Below are positions 52,644 to 61,208 of a stretch of 64,000 bases of DNA, in pieces. Every line of letters begins with the position of its first letter. Within the stretch, counting starts at the first letter, position 1. Under the pieces are notes generated by a model. It was not told where the DNA came from. It searched no databases and saw only the letters and a program-made list of their open reading frames with translations. Origin of the DNA: Bradyrhizobium sp. 4 (GTDB taxonomy: Bacteria; Pseudomonadota; Alphaproteobacteria; Rhizobiales; Xanthobacteraceae); NCBI RefSeq assembly GCF_023100905.1, contig NZ_CP064687.1, positions 186,001 through 250,000 of the forward strand, in the 5' to 3' direction. The position numbers were made by a program, and so were the translations under genes.

Positions 52644-53247
52644 AATGGTTCAGGACAATTTCGCTACATCTGCCCTAAGAACGAAGCACTACGGGCCGAA
52701 CAATGATCGCCGACAACGCTCTGATTCTTCATCGGTGAGACCAGGAGCTGACCTTGCTTGGGCTCGACTACAGCATTCGGCTCGTTGATTTGCTCCCGGT
52801 TATCGAAGAAACGCTTTCGGTCAAAATGGCGCAGTGATGCGGCGGGCCGGATGCAATGCTCTGGCAGTTTTTTTGAGCTCCTCGGAGGTTCGAACAGTAC
52901 AACGACATTCCACGATGCCGACGAGGTGATGGAAGCTCGGCGGAATACGTTCTTAGGCGGCGGTCGGCAAGCAGGCGTCCGACATGACGATCGGTCAAAT
53001 GTCGGTACCGTTCGTCCCGCAGCCGTCGTGTGACATTCAAAGTCATGGAGCGCCTTACTGTTCGTCGACAACTGCGATGCCATCTTGGATTTACTGGCTC
53101 CGCCAAATCGGACCCTGTCCTCAGCATCGGATAACGAAACGTCAGTCGGCGGCGTGATTGCGAGTAGCCGGTCTTACGGGTGATACACCGCGTACCGGAA
53201 ACGTGCAGTCCAGCTTATCAGAGTCTTAGCCCGAAACGAGATTTGTA
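52644..53247 (+). other. 600 bp gap without a supported gene
   Basis: Minus-strand frames of 119 and 139 codons overlap here in different phases. They are Arg/Ser-rich and could be remnants of a transposase, but no family motif was recognised. Nothing else is seen. Confidence 0.35.
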
Positions 53248-53661
53248 GTGAACAACAACTCCTTGGTGCCGGCCGTCAGCGACTTCCTGGAGCTCTGGGA
53301 GCAAACCTTCAATGTGCACGCGCCGGAACGTCTGGTTGTGCTATACGCGGATGATGCGCTGTTTCAGGGTACATCGAGTGATAAGCTCTACATTGGCGCT
53401 AAAGAGATAGGCACTTACTTTCATGGCATCGCCACCGTGAAAATGGACGTATGGCATTCCGTCACTTTGGCGCACAACCTTATTTTGGTGGTGGGCAATT
53501 ATGTCTTTTCACAGTTGCGGAATGATCATCAGGTGTCGACACCGGCTCGCTTCACCTTCGTATTACGTCGCGAGGACGGCGCATGGAAGATCGTACACCA
53601 TCACTCATCTGCCATTCCCGATGACGGCCGAACCAAGGTTTGCGGTATCGGAGTTTTGTAG
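53248..53661 (+). CDS. NTF2-like protein, SgcJ/EcaC (DUF4440) type
   Basis: A 137-residue cone-fold protein starting at GTG. Features are an N-terminal helix (VSDFLELWEQTFNVHAPERLVVLYADDALFQG), then ARFTFVLRREDGAWKIVHHHSSAIP, which is the SgcJ/EcaC strand-turn-strand ending in the HHHSS motif. Members bind small ligands and some act as isomerases or dehydratases; no function can be assigned here. No strong ribosome-binding site precedes it. Confidence 0.8.
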   Translation: MNNNSLVPAVSDFLELWEQTFNVHAPERLVVLYADDALFQGTSSDKLYIGAKEIGTYFHGIATVKMDVWHSVTLAHNLILVVGNYVFSQLRNDHQVSTPARFTFVLRREDGAWKIVHHHSSAIPDDGRTKVCGIGVL

Positions 53662-53885
53662 CTGAAATGGCACACTCAGGCTGCCTCTCGCCAGCCTGCC
53701 CATCGTCCGGCTGGATCGCCCAGATTGCCGTCTCGCGTTCGGTACTTTCGCGAGCTTCCTGCATTGTAGGCGGTTCTGGTTTCAGAATTGGCCTTAATAG
53801 AGGCTTTTCCGCTCTTCTCGTCGCTATGCTGGTCAGACAGTCATCCCCAGCGGTACGCGTCTGCCCGCCGCTAACTTGATTAGCT

Positions 53886-54087
53886 CTGGGGGACTGGGAA
53901 GCCGCAGTCGAGGAAGCTAGCTGCGGCCTCGATCGGGCCAACATCCAGCAAGGCACGGGCAGGTCGGCCGAGATGGTTGCCCGGCGGATGCCACTGCAAG
54001 ATGAACATCTGTAATAGTATGGCCAAGGCCGGCGAGTACGAGATCGTAGCGCGCAGCGCCGGCCTGGCCGACTGGAACGAGTGCCGA
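53886..54087 (+). pseudogene. Relic of an amide-type substrate-binding protein 3' end
   Basis: Two frames read LGDWEAAVEEASCGLDRANIQQG...RSAEMV, then PGGCHCKMNICNSMAKAGEYEIVARSAGLADWNECR. They match the C-terminus of the binding protein at 42.5-43.7 kb (LWEAAVKEAGKVDRESVAA..., GPAEMVPGKRHCKMNMYTAVCKSGKFEIVERSNGLVDPREC). An internal deletion and a frameshift separate the blocks. This shows a second importer of this type once stood here. Confidence 0.75.
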
Positions 54088-54197
54088 AACCGAAGCATCC
54101 CCAGCGACGACCCAACATGTACGGACCAGCAGCAGCGATGGCCGGCGATCGCGATGGCATTTGCGGTCTCTTGCTCGCTGCCCCTTCGCTTGATGCT

Positions 54198-54980
54198 TTA
54201 GCGCCCACGATAGTTAGGCGATCTCTTCTCGAAGAAGGCGTCCATCCCTTCCTGCTGGTCAGCCGTGCTAAACGCATAGCGAATTGCCTGACGCTCGAAT
54301 TCGAGACCGGCGTCCAGCGTGGTCTGAAACGCCGCGAGAACGGCTGCCTTGGCAAGTTCAACCGAACGAGGCGGCTTTTGCGCGATGACCTCGGCAACTT
54401 CGACGGCACGCGCCTGTGCCCGGCCGCTTTCAACAACTTCGGCGACAAGGCCGGCCTGCATCGCTGTGCGGGCCGAAACGGAATGGCCGCTTAGGATCAT
54501 CAGCATGGCCAGAGATTTGCCAGCCACGCGCGGCAGACGTTGCGTTGCGCCGTCACCGGGCATTATCCCGATGTTGATCTCAGGCTGTGCAAACATCGCC
54601 CCTTCGCCTGCAATCACGATGTCGGCGAGCAGCGCCAATTCATGACCGCCGCCGAAGCAGATCCCCTCAACCGCAGCAATAAGTGGTTTGCGGAAATTCG
54701 CGATGTCCCGCCAAGCAGAACGTCGCACGGTATTGTCGATTGCCTCAAACCCCCGCTCTCGCATCTCCTTGATGTCGGCTCCGGCAGAGAAGAACGCATC
54801 ATTCCCGCAAAGGACCACGCAGCGGACATCCTCATCGACCGCGGCACGGCGCAACATCGCGCCAAGCTCCACGATCAGGTCGTTGCTCAAGGCGTTTCGT
54901 TTCGCTGTCCTGTTCAACGTCAGGAGGCGCACCTTGGGCCTGGGGAATGTTGAGAGGATAAAATCGGGCTTCTCGGTCAT
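54198..54980 (-). CDS. Enoyl-CoA hydratase/isomerase family protein (set B)
   Basis: A 260-residue crotonase, a full-length paralogue of the set A hydratase. FFSAGADIKEM and CFGGGHELALLADIVIAGEGAMFAQPEINIGIMPGDGATQRL provide the oxyanion hole. Both catalytic-type glutamates are present, 20 residues apart (GGGHE, AQPE). The C-terminus KRSPNYRGR parallels KRPPRYRGE of set A. ATG 54980 has GGAGGC upstream. A LacI-type palindrome at 55022 lies about 40 bp upstream of its start, so it is probably repressed by the nearby LacI regulator. Confidence 0.93.
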   Translation of the reverse strand: MTEKPDFILSTFPRPKVRLLTLNRTAKRNALSNDLIVELGAMLRRAAVDEDVRCVVLCGNDAFFSAGADIKEMRERGFEAIDNTVRRSAWRDIANFRKPLIAAVEGICFGGGHELALLADIVIAGEGAMFAQPEINIGIMPGDGATQRLPRVAGKSLAMLMILSGHSVSARTAMQAGLVAEVVESGRAQARAVEVAEVIAQKPPRSVELAKAAVLAAFQTTLDAGLEFERQAIRYAFSTADQQEGMDAFFEKRSPNYRGR

Positions 54981-55021
54981 TGATAGTGCCTCCAGAAAAC
55001 AACGAGAAGATCAGCCCTATA

Positions 55022-55037
55022 CTGAAATCGATTTCTG
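55022..55037. promoter_or_regulatory. LacI-type operator, set B hydratase side
   Basis: The core GAAATCGATTTC (55024-55035) is a perfect 12 bp palindrome with a central CG, as in LacI-family operators. It is the same core as at 55187 and 61140. It lies 42 bp upstream of the minus-strand hydratase start. Confidence 0.75.
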
Positions 55038-55156
55038 CGCAAACTTCCGCTGCAGAAGCACTATTTGTCGAGCTTGGTGCTCCGGTGTCGTGCTCGGCTG
55101 CGGCGGGGACGACCGGCCCCCGGCGATAGCGAACTGAAAACTCCTATTAATAACGC

Positions 55157-55185
55157 TTGACTCTGTCTCACCATCGAATTATTTC
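55157..55185 (+). promoter_or_regulatory. Promoter of the set B transporter
   Basis: TTGACT (55157-55162) and TATTTC (55180-55185) are 17 bp apart, with the operator at 55187 directly after the -10 region. The promoter at 61114 is built the same way, which strengthens both predictions. Confidence 0.55.
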
Positions 55186-55186
55186 A

Positions 55187-55202
55187 CTGAAATCGATTTC
55201 AG
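55187..55202. promoter_or_regulatory. LacI-type operator, set B transporter side
   Basis: CTGAAATCGATTTCAG is a perfect 16 bp palindrome located just downstream of a putative -10 box, a position where a bound repressor would block initiation. Confidence 0.8.
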
Positions 55203-55722
55203 CAACAGCGTGGTTCAACACGCCTTTTGTGGAAGCTGGCGTCTGGTTCGCGAGATTGGCGGCAGTTCGGAATTCACTCGACCAAGCAACGGCCTTGTAA
55301 CGCCGCGCCGTCCAATAACAATAAAAGCTTCTTCGAGAAGTGCGATTTGGCAACAGGAGGAAATGAAGCCATGCGAACGGGGCGCGGGCCAGCGCGCGGT
55401 TTATGCGCAGACGGTTCTAGGAGGTCTGCTCTTGAGCAGCCGCGTAAATCTGAGCCGCCACTCGGCAGCGCGTTGTGTGACCAAGGTGGTACAAGAGCCG
55501 GCCGTGCGGCCGCAGCGACTTAAAGAACCGTGACGACAGGCGAGCTCGCCGGCAGCATGCCTGGCATTCCTTTCCCTCTGCGTCCTTCGCGTTGCGAGCC
55601 GAACTGTTCAACGTCGCCCGTATCTTCGACCCCGCACTCGGCGCCGCGGAGCGAACGGGCGGCTGCTCGTTCTCGGTCGGCCCGCAGCATCATTAACGCC
55701 ATCAACAGAGCTCGAAGAGACC
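55203..55722 (+). other. Long leader of the set B transporter gene
   Basis: About 520 bp between the operator and the transporter ATG. No gene is supported; short frames are Arg/Gly/Ala-rich and lack family motifs. The set A paralogue has a comparable leader of about 410 bp, but no conserved sequence between the two was recognised. Confidence 0.4.
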
Positions 55723-57048
55723 ATGAACATTATCGCCCAACCCACGGCCGTGCCCGTTCAGCTTGACAATCAAGTTGCCACCAAACGAATGACCGCTGGG
55801 CTCGGAGGAGGCGTAGCGCTAGAGTGGTACGACTGGAATGTCTACGGCATCATGGCGGCGTTCCTCTCGCCTCACTTCTTCCCCTCCGATGATCCTACGA
55901 CCTCGCTGCTCGCGGGACTGGCCGTATACGGGGCGGGCTTCTGCGCGCGGCCTCTGGGCGCGGTTTTACTTGGGCCTATCGCAGATCGCATCAGCCACAA
56001 GCGAGTCATGATGATCTCGGTGACAGCGATGGCAGTTTGCTCGCTGCTGATCTCCGTATTGCCGACCTACAACAATATCGGCGTTGCGGCGGCCGTCGCG
56101 CTGCTTGTCTTGCGGCTGATTCAGGGGCTTGCCACCGGGGCTGAGGCCGGTGTCGCCAACGCCATCGCTATTGAATTGGCGCCCGCGGGGAAGGAAGGGC
56201 GTTTTCTCGGTCTGATTGGTGGTACGTTCATTCAGCTGGGTAACCTCGGATCGAGCCTGGTCGCCTTCCTGGTGAGTGCCTCGGTTGCCCCCGAAGCGAT
56301 GCGTGAGTGGGCCTGGCGCGTACCGTTTACCGTCGGTGGCGTGCTCGGCCTTCTGATCATCTATCTGCGCTCGACCGTGCCGGAAACTTTGATCCATCGG
56401 GCTATGCACCGTCAGGACGAGTCCTCACGCATTCAGGAAACCACGAGCGGCGTGTGGAAGACGCTCTGGAGCGTGCGGCTATCGCTGCTCGCCGTGATCC
56501 TGGTGATCGGCTCGGTGCAGATCGCCAACTATGCGTGGAACACGGGGCTGCCCAACATGGCAAACACGGTGTTCAAGGAGAACAGCACGTATGTGTACGG
56601 AATCATGACGCTGATGATTTTGATCTGGACGATTGCTGCACCATTCGTAGGCGCCTTCGCGGACAAGGTTCGGCCCTCGCGCGCATTCACGCTGCTGCGC
56701 TTACTTCTCATCCCGTGCTTTTTCCTGACTTTGCTTTATACGGAGAAGAACATCACAACGTTCTTCCTTGTCACGGTGTTCGGCGGCGCCATCGTCGGCT
56801 TCAACATGGCCCTCTATAACTTCATCGCTACCACCTTGATGCCGCGCGCCGTGCGGACCACGGGAGTAGCTCTCGGTTATGCGCTCGGCGTCTCGCTCTT
56901 TGGCGGAACGTCACCGTATTTGCTGGTGTGGCTGCAGCGCGAGCACATGGCCTGGATGTTTCCAATCTATGGTTCGGTGATAGCGCTCTTGAGCGTCGTA
57001 GTTTATCACTTCGCCAAAAGGCGCGGTCGCGTCTACATCGGTGACTGA
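55723..57048 (+). CDS. MFS transporter, metabolite:H+ symporter (MHS) type (set B)
   Basis: A 441-residue, 12-helix transporter, identical in length to the set A paralogue and highly similar throughout. Landmarks are GLGGGVALEWYDWNVYGIMAAFLSPHFFP, RPLGAVLLGPIADRISHKRVM, GLATGAEAGVANAIAIELAP and VFKENSTYVYGI. It likely imports an organic-acid-type substrate for set B. It is preceded by a strong promoter-operator arrangement, and the PHP hydrolase gene follows after 24 bp. Confidence 0.93.
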   Translation: MNIIAQPTAVPVQLDNQVATKRMTAGLGGGVALEWYDWNVYGIMAAFLSPHFFPSDDPTTSLLAGLAVYGAGFCARPLGAVLLGPIADRISHKRVMMISVTAMAVCSLLISVLPTYNNIGVAAAVALLVLRLIQGLATGAEAGVANAIAIELAPAGKEGRFLGLIGGTFIQLGNLGSSLVAFLVSASVAPEAMREWAWRVPFTVGGVLGLLIIYLRSTVPETLIHRAMHRQDESSRIQETTSGVWKTLWSVRLSLLAVILVIGSVQIANYAWNTGLPNMANTVFKENSTYVYGIMTLMILIWTIAAPFVGAFADKVRPSRAFTLLRLLLIPCFFLTLLYTEKNITTFFLVTVFGGAIVGFNMALYNFIATTLMPRAVRTTGVALGYALGVSLFGGTSPYLLVWLQREHMAWMFPIYGSVIALLSVVVYHFAKRRGRVYIGD

Positions 57049-57072
57049 CGGCCCTGAACGGGGAGCCATTCA

Positions 57073-59709
57073 ATGAAAACGCCTTCATCGCCGCACTTTA
57101 AGCCCGTAGACCTGAAGCAATACTTCAATGCGAGGCGCCGGGAGCTCGATGAGGGGTTCGGCAGCCGCCCAGGCGATACCGGATGGATCGATTCCTTGCG
57201 AGGGTCGCAGACGTATCGCGGCATGCCGTTTCTGTTCGGCAACGAGGCCGGGCCGGATGTGCTGGCTTTGCGGCCCGGGGCCTCTCCCGTGGTGATCGAG
57301 CTGTCGCCCACATTGGCAAGTTACGTGCTCTTTGTGCAGGTGGCCGCGGACCGTCCACCTGCGAGCCTCTCGGAATTCGGGGAGATCGGGCCGGCTACGC
57401 TACCTGTGGAAGGCAATCCTCTGGGCGACCGGGTGTCGACATACGGGCTCCGATACGCCGACGGCAGCGAAGCCGACGTGCCAGTGGTGCGGCGGTTCGC
57501 CATCCAACAGAACCACATCTCCTGGAGTGCGAGTGCGTTCGCCGCACTGCCCCTACGGGGGCCCATCGTGCACGCAAGCACCGGCGAAGATTTTGCTCTC
57601 GGCGGGGCGCCGAGCAAGAGTTTCTTCCTCGGCGAAGCCCGTACCGAATCGGGGCGCATGGACCGACAAGGGGAGAACCTGTGGCTCTATGCGCTCCCAA
57701 ATCCGAATCCGGAGAAGGAGTTTACCGCACTAAGCCTGCGGGCCGAGCAGGAGGTCTCGCTAGTATTTGCGGTAACCACAACAAGGCTCACGGAGAATCC
57801 GCTGCGCCTCCAGGGCCGACGCAAGCTGAAGCTGCAGCTACCGCCCGGGGTACATCTGAACAAGCTTGGCGAGCTCGACGTCGACCATCGCGGCGAGCAG
57901 ATCGGCATCGACCTGGGGACCGTCATCTCCGCCCGGGCGGTGCTGAGGTACTCGAGAGCGGACTGGCTCGCTGCTAAGCCTGACGTACAGCCGGTGCGCT
58001 CGCACGACGAGGTCATCGTCGAGTACTCAGCGCACGCCGACGCAAAGCTCTACCTGCGCTCGGAGGACGGCCGCTTGCACGTTCGGGACCTCCGCTCCCT
58101 GGTGGCCTCCGAGATTCCAGCAGAGATGTCACTGCAGGCGGTCGCTATCGAGCCCGCAACGAGACCCGTGAAGATCCGCATTGTAGAGAAGGGCAGTGGT
58201 GTGCGCGTCGCCGCACGCCTGCATATCCATGGGCCCCAGGGGGAGTATCTGCCGCCCAAGGGACACCACCGCAAGGTTAACACCGGCAGATTCGAGGATT
58301 TCTCGGGCGAATTTGCCAATGGGCTGAACCAGTACGCCTATGTGGATGGAAGCTGTGATGCAGACCTGCCGATCGGGTCGGTCTTCGTGGAGATCAGCAG
58401 GGGCTTTGAGGTGGTTCCACTGCGCTGTATCGTCGAGGTCACCGCGAGCACGGAACACCTGACCTTCGAGCTCGATCGGGTGCTGCGCTGGCGCGAACAG
58501 GGCTGGGTCAGCTCCGACACGCACGTCCATTTCCTGAGCCCACAGACCGCCCTGCTGGAGGGCAAGGCGGAAGGCGTCAACGTCGTCAACCTGCTCGCAG
58601 CGCAATGGGGCGAGTTATTCACCAACGTCGCCGATTTCGACGGACGCACCACGATCGGAGCGAAGGACTTCGGTGGGGACGGAGAGTTCCTCGTGCGTGT
58701 CGGCACAGAGAACCGGATGCAGGTTCTGGGCCATATATCGCTGCTCGGCTATGAAGGCGAGATCATCAATCCCCTCTCGTGCGCCGGATCGAACGAAGCG
58801 GCGATTGGCGATCCACTGGAAGCCACCATGGCTGACTGGGCGGAGCGCTGCCGCCAGCAAGGTGGACTGGTTGTGATGCCCCACGCGCCCAACCCGCAGG
58901 CCGAACGGGCCGCCGATATCGTGCTGGGCCTCGTTGACGCTATCGAAATGATGTCGTTCAACCCGCGGACGGCGCAGATCAGCGCATTTGGCCTCGCCGA
59001 CTGGTACCGTTACCTCAACATCGGCTACCATTTGCCGCTGGTAGCCGGCTCCGACAAGATGGATGCCGCCGCGCTCCTTGGAGGCTCGCGGTCTTATGTG
59101 CAGCTAGGCGCGCGCGAGTTCACGTATCGCAACTGGATGGATGCCGTTCGTAGCGGCGACACGTTCATCACGGTCGGCCCGCTCGTGGACATGACAGTTG
59201 AAGGACGGCGCCCCGGGAGCAAGATCGCGCTTCCCTCGTCAGGCGGCACCGTCAGCGTCGATTGGAGGATCGAATCGGTCAGCGTCCAACCAACAAGGTT
59301 GGAGTTGATCCGCAACGGCATCGTTGTCGATGAAGTTCGATGCGCCGACTTGGCGTGCAGCGGTCACATCTCATTGCGCGTCACCGAGTCCTGTTGGATC
59401 GCGATACGTGTTCGGGGCAGCGTAGCGGGCCGCGAGGCAGACATCGCGGCCCACACCAGTGCGGCGTATGTCAACGTGGGCGACAAACCCATTTTTGCAA
59501 CTGCGGACGCAGTGTCGGTCCTTGCACAAATTGAGGGATCGATCGCCTACATGGATACCCTTGCTCCCAAGAGCGACGAAGCGCGGCACTCGCGGCTGCG
59601 AGTTGCCCTGGAGCTTGCACATCATCGCCTGCATCACAAGCTACACGAGCTCGGCGCCAGCCATCACCATGCGCCCATTCATTCCGTTCACGTTGAACGC
59701 GAGCATTGA
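57073..59709 (+). CDS. CehA/McbA-family PHP-domain metallohydrolase
   Basis: An 878-residue protein with a long N-terminal beta-rich region (1-475) and a C-terminal PHP domain. Metal-site candidates are D482-x-H484-x-H486 (SSDTHVHFL), H604 (VVMPHAPNP) and D661 (AGSDKMD). The group includes the carbaryl hydrolases CehA and McbA. No signal peptide is visible. It follows the MHS transporter by 24 bp, so the two share a transcript under LacI control. Hydrolysis of an ester, carbamate or phosphoester of the imported compound is inferred. Confidence 0.83.
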   Translation: MKTPSSPHFKPVDLKQYFNARRRELDEGFGSRPGDTGWIDSLRGSQTYRGMPFLFGNEAGPDVLALRPGASPVVIELSPTLASYVLFVQVAADRPPASLSEFGEIGPATLPVEGNPLGDRVSTYGLRYADGSEADVPVVRRFAIQQNHISWSASAFAALPLRGPIVHASTGEDFALGGAPSKSFFLGEARTESGRMDRQGENLWLYALPNPNPEKEFTALSLRAEQEVSLVFAVTTTRLTENPLRLQGRRKLKLQLPPGVHLNKLGELDVDHRGEQIGIDLGTVISARAVLRYSRADWLAAKPDVQPVRSHDEVIVEYSAHADAKLYLRSEDGRLHVRDLRSLVASEIPAEMSLQAVAIEPATRPVKIRIVEKGSGVRVAARLHIHGPQGEYLPPKGHHRKVNTGRFEDFSGEFANGLNQYAYVDGSCDADLPIGSVFVEISRGFEVVPLRCIVEVTASTEHLTFELDRVLRWREQGWVSSDTHVHFLSPQTALLEGKAEGVNVVNLLAAQWGELFTNVADFDGRTTIGAKDFGGDGEFLVRVGTENRMQVLGHISLLGYEGEIINPLSCAGSNEAAIGDPLEATMADWAERCRQQGGLVVMPHAPNPQAERAADIVLGLVDAIEMMSFNPRTAQISAFGLADWYRYLNIGYHLPLVAGSDKMDAAALLGGSRSYVQLGAREFTYRNWMDAVRSGDTFITVGPLVDMTVEGRRPGSKIALPSSGGTVSVDWRIESVSVQPTRLELIRNGIVVDEVRCADLACSGHISLRVTESCWIAIRVRGSVAGREADIAAHTSAAYVNVGDKPIFATADAVSVLAQIEGSIAYMDTLAPKSDEARHSRLRVALELAHHRLHHKLHELGASHHHAPIHSVHVEREH

Positions 59710-59874
59710 GAGCGGAGAAAAGCTTGTGTCAGTTGCTGTTCCTTTTTCTCGCTCAGCCGTCGCCGGCATGCTTAGTCACATCCTCATTCGCCGCACCAGG
59801 GATATCGGGCATATCGGCATGCGCCGGCGCATCCGAACCAAGACCTTCACTTCAGTTGAAAGTGGATTGCAGTG

Positions 59875-60957
59875 CTAAGTGCGCCTGCGACGTGCCGGCC
59901 GTTGGTTGGACCTTGGCGGCGCGGTCGATGCCCGCATCACCAGACGATAAGGCAACAGGACACTTCTGGGCACCGGGTTTCCGACGATGGCGTTGATCAG
60001 ATAATCGGCGGCTCCCCGGCCGATTTCAGCTGCGGGAACACTGACAGTCGTGAGCGGCGGGTCCATCTGTGCAGCGAGCTCAACATCATCAAATCCTGTT
60101 ATGGAAAGCGCGGCCGGCACGGCCAACCCCATTTTGCGAGCCTCTGCCATTGCACCGATGGCAAGCGTGTCGGTCGTGCAAATCACCGCCGTGGTATCGG
60201 GATGCTCGGTGAGGAGCTGACGAAGTGCGCTGCGGCCTTGGGCAAGCGAGTAATCCGCCTTGATGATCTGGCTCGCCTTAAGCGGTAGCCCAGCGTCGGA
60301 AAGCGCGCGCTGAATGCCCTCCAGCCTTGCGCGGGATCGGTCGTTGGAAGCCGCAACAACGTTGGCGATCGTACCAAAACGGACGTGTCCAAGCCGCAAG
60401 AGATACTCGGTCATCTCGCGCGTGGCGCTTTCGTTATCGATTCCGATCGCAGGGATGCCGCCAGCTGCCTTTGAAACATAGGTCGTGATCACGGGTACGG
60501 CGGCCTGCTCGATCAGAGTCCTCAGCTCGCGTCCGTGGGAGCCGCCGACCAACACAATTCCATCGATGCCGCGCTCGAGGAGGCTCTGCAGTTCCTGCAA
60601 CTCGCGGCGCTGGTCATACTGGGAATTCGCAATGAACAACGTGTAGCCGCTCTCGCTAAGGCGGTTCTGTAGCGCCTCAACTCCTTCGGCAAAGATGCCG
60701 AGCGCCAGCGTCGGAACTATGACTCCAACGGTCCGCATGCGTCCCGACTTCAGCGCTCTTGCTGCGCTGTCTCGCGTGTAGGAGAGATCGGTGATGTGGC
60801 GCATCACTTTGTCCCGGAGCTCCGGCCTCACGATTTCGGGATGATTGAGAACGCGCGACACGGTGGCAGGGGACACATTGGCTTTTCGCGCGACATCTTC
60901 GATCTTCACGCGCGGCTGCTGGCGTCCTTTGGGATCGATTGCTCGTTTCTTATCCAT
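59875..60957 (-). CDS. LacI-family transcriptional regulator of set B
   Basis: A 360-residue repressor. The N-terminal helix-turn-helix and hinge read VKIEDVARKANVSPATVSRVLN (17-38), then SYTRDSAARALKSGRMRTVGVIVP. The sugar-binding-like core has DGIVLVGGSHG, GHVRFGTIANVVAASNDRSRARLEGI and SITGFDDVELAAQMDPPLTTV. It is divergent from the CaiB gene. Three copies of a LacI-type palindrome (55022, 55187, 61140) lie only before set B promoters, making this the likely regulator. The effector is probably a substrate or early intermediate of the pathway. Confidence 0.93.
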   Translation of the reverse strand: MDKKRAIDPKGRQQPRVKIEDVARKANVSPATVSRVLNHPEIVRPELRDKVMRHITDLSYTRDSAARALKSGRMRTVGVIVPTLALGIFAEGVEALQNRLSESGYTLFIANSQYDQRRELQELQSLLERGIDGIVLVGGSHGRELRTLIEQAAVPVITTYVSKAAGGIPAIGIDNESATREMTEYLLRLGHVRFGTIANVVAASNDRSRARLEGIQRALSDAGLPLKASQIIKADYSLAQGRSALRQLLTEHPDTTAVICTTDTLAIGAMAEARKMGLAVPAALSITGFDDVELAAQMDPPLTTVSVPAAEIGRGAADYLINAIVGNPVPRSVLLPYRLVMRASTAPPRSNQRPARRRRT

Positions 60958-61113
60958 TGGGTCTATCGGTCAGAGAAGGATGTCTATGTCGGATCTACTT
61001 AAACCATTGGAGGGCGAGCATTCTCAAGCTCCGTCTGTGCCCGATACACCTTTTCCGATGGAACGCGGTTGCATTAACTCAGGCTTCAAGTTGGCTTACC
61101 GGTCTCGTTCCTC

Positions 61114-61142
61114 TTGACTCTCTGGATCACAATGCATATTTC
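61114..61142 (+). promoter_or_regulatory. Promoter of the set B CoA-transferase gene
   Basis: TTGACT (61114-61119) and TATTTC (61137-61142) are 17 bp apart. The operator begins within the -10 region. The layout copies the promoter at 55157, including a shared TTGACTCT start. Confidence 0.55.
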
Positions 61143-61159
61143 TGAAATCGATTTCAGAA
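61140..61159. promoter_or_regulatory. LacI-type operator before the CoA-transferase gene
   Basis: TTCTGAAATCGATTTCAGAA is a perfect 20 bp palindrome, the longest of the three copies and so probably the strongest site. It overlaps the end of the putative -10 box, 50 bp before the CaiB start and 183 bp from the divergent LacI start. Confidence 0.85.
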
Positions 61160-61208
61160 CGGACAACGAACGAAATTCCTTAACTGAAGAAAAGCCGAAG
61201 GCGGGACC

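Noticed and set aside
52664..53127. Overlapping minus-strand frames as a decayed transposase
   Set aside because: Suspected from composition only; no DDE or family motif could be read in any frame.
53552..54448. 298-codon minus-strand frame
   Set aside because: It spans the NTF2-like gene end, the binding-protein relic and the antisense of the hydratase; Arg/Ser-rich without motifs.
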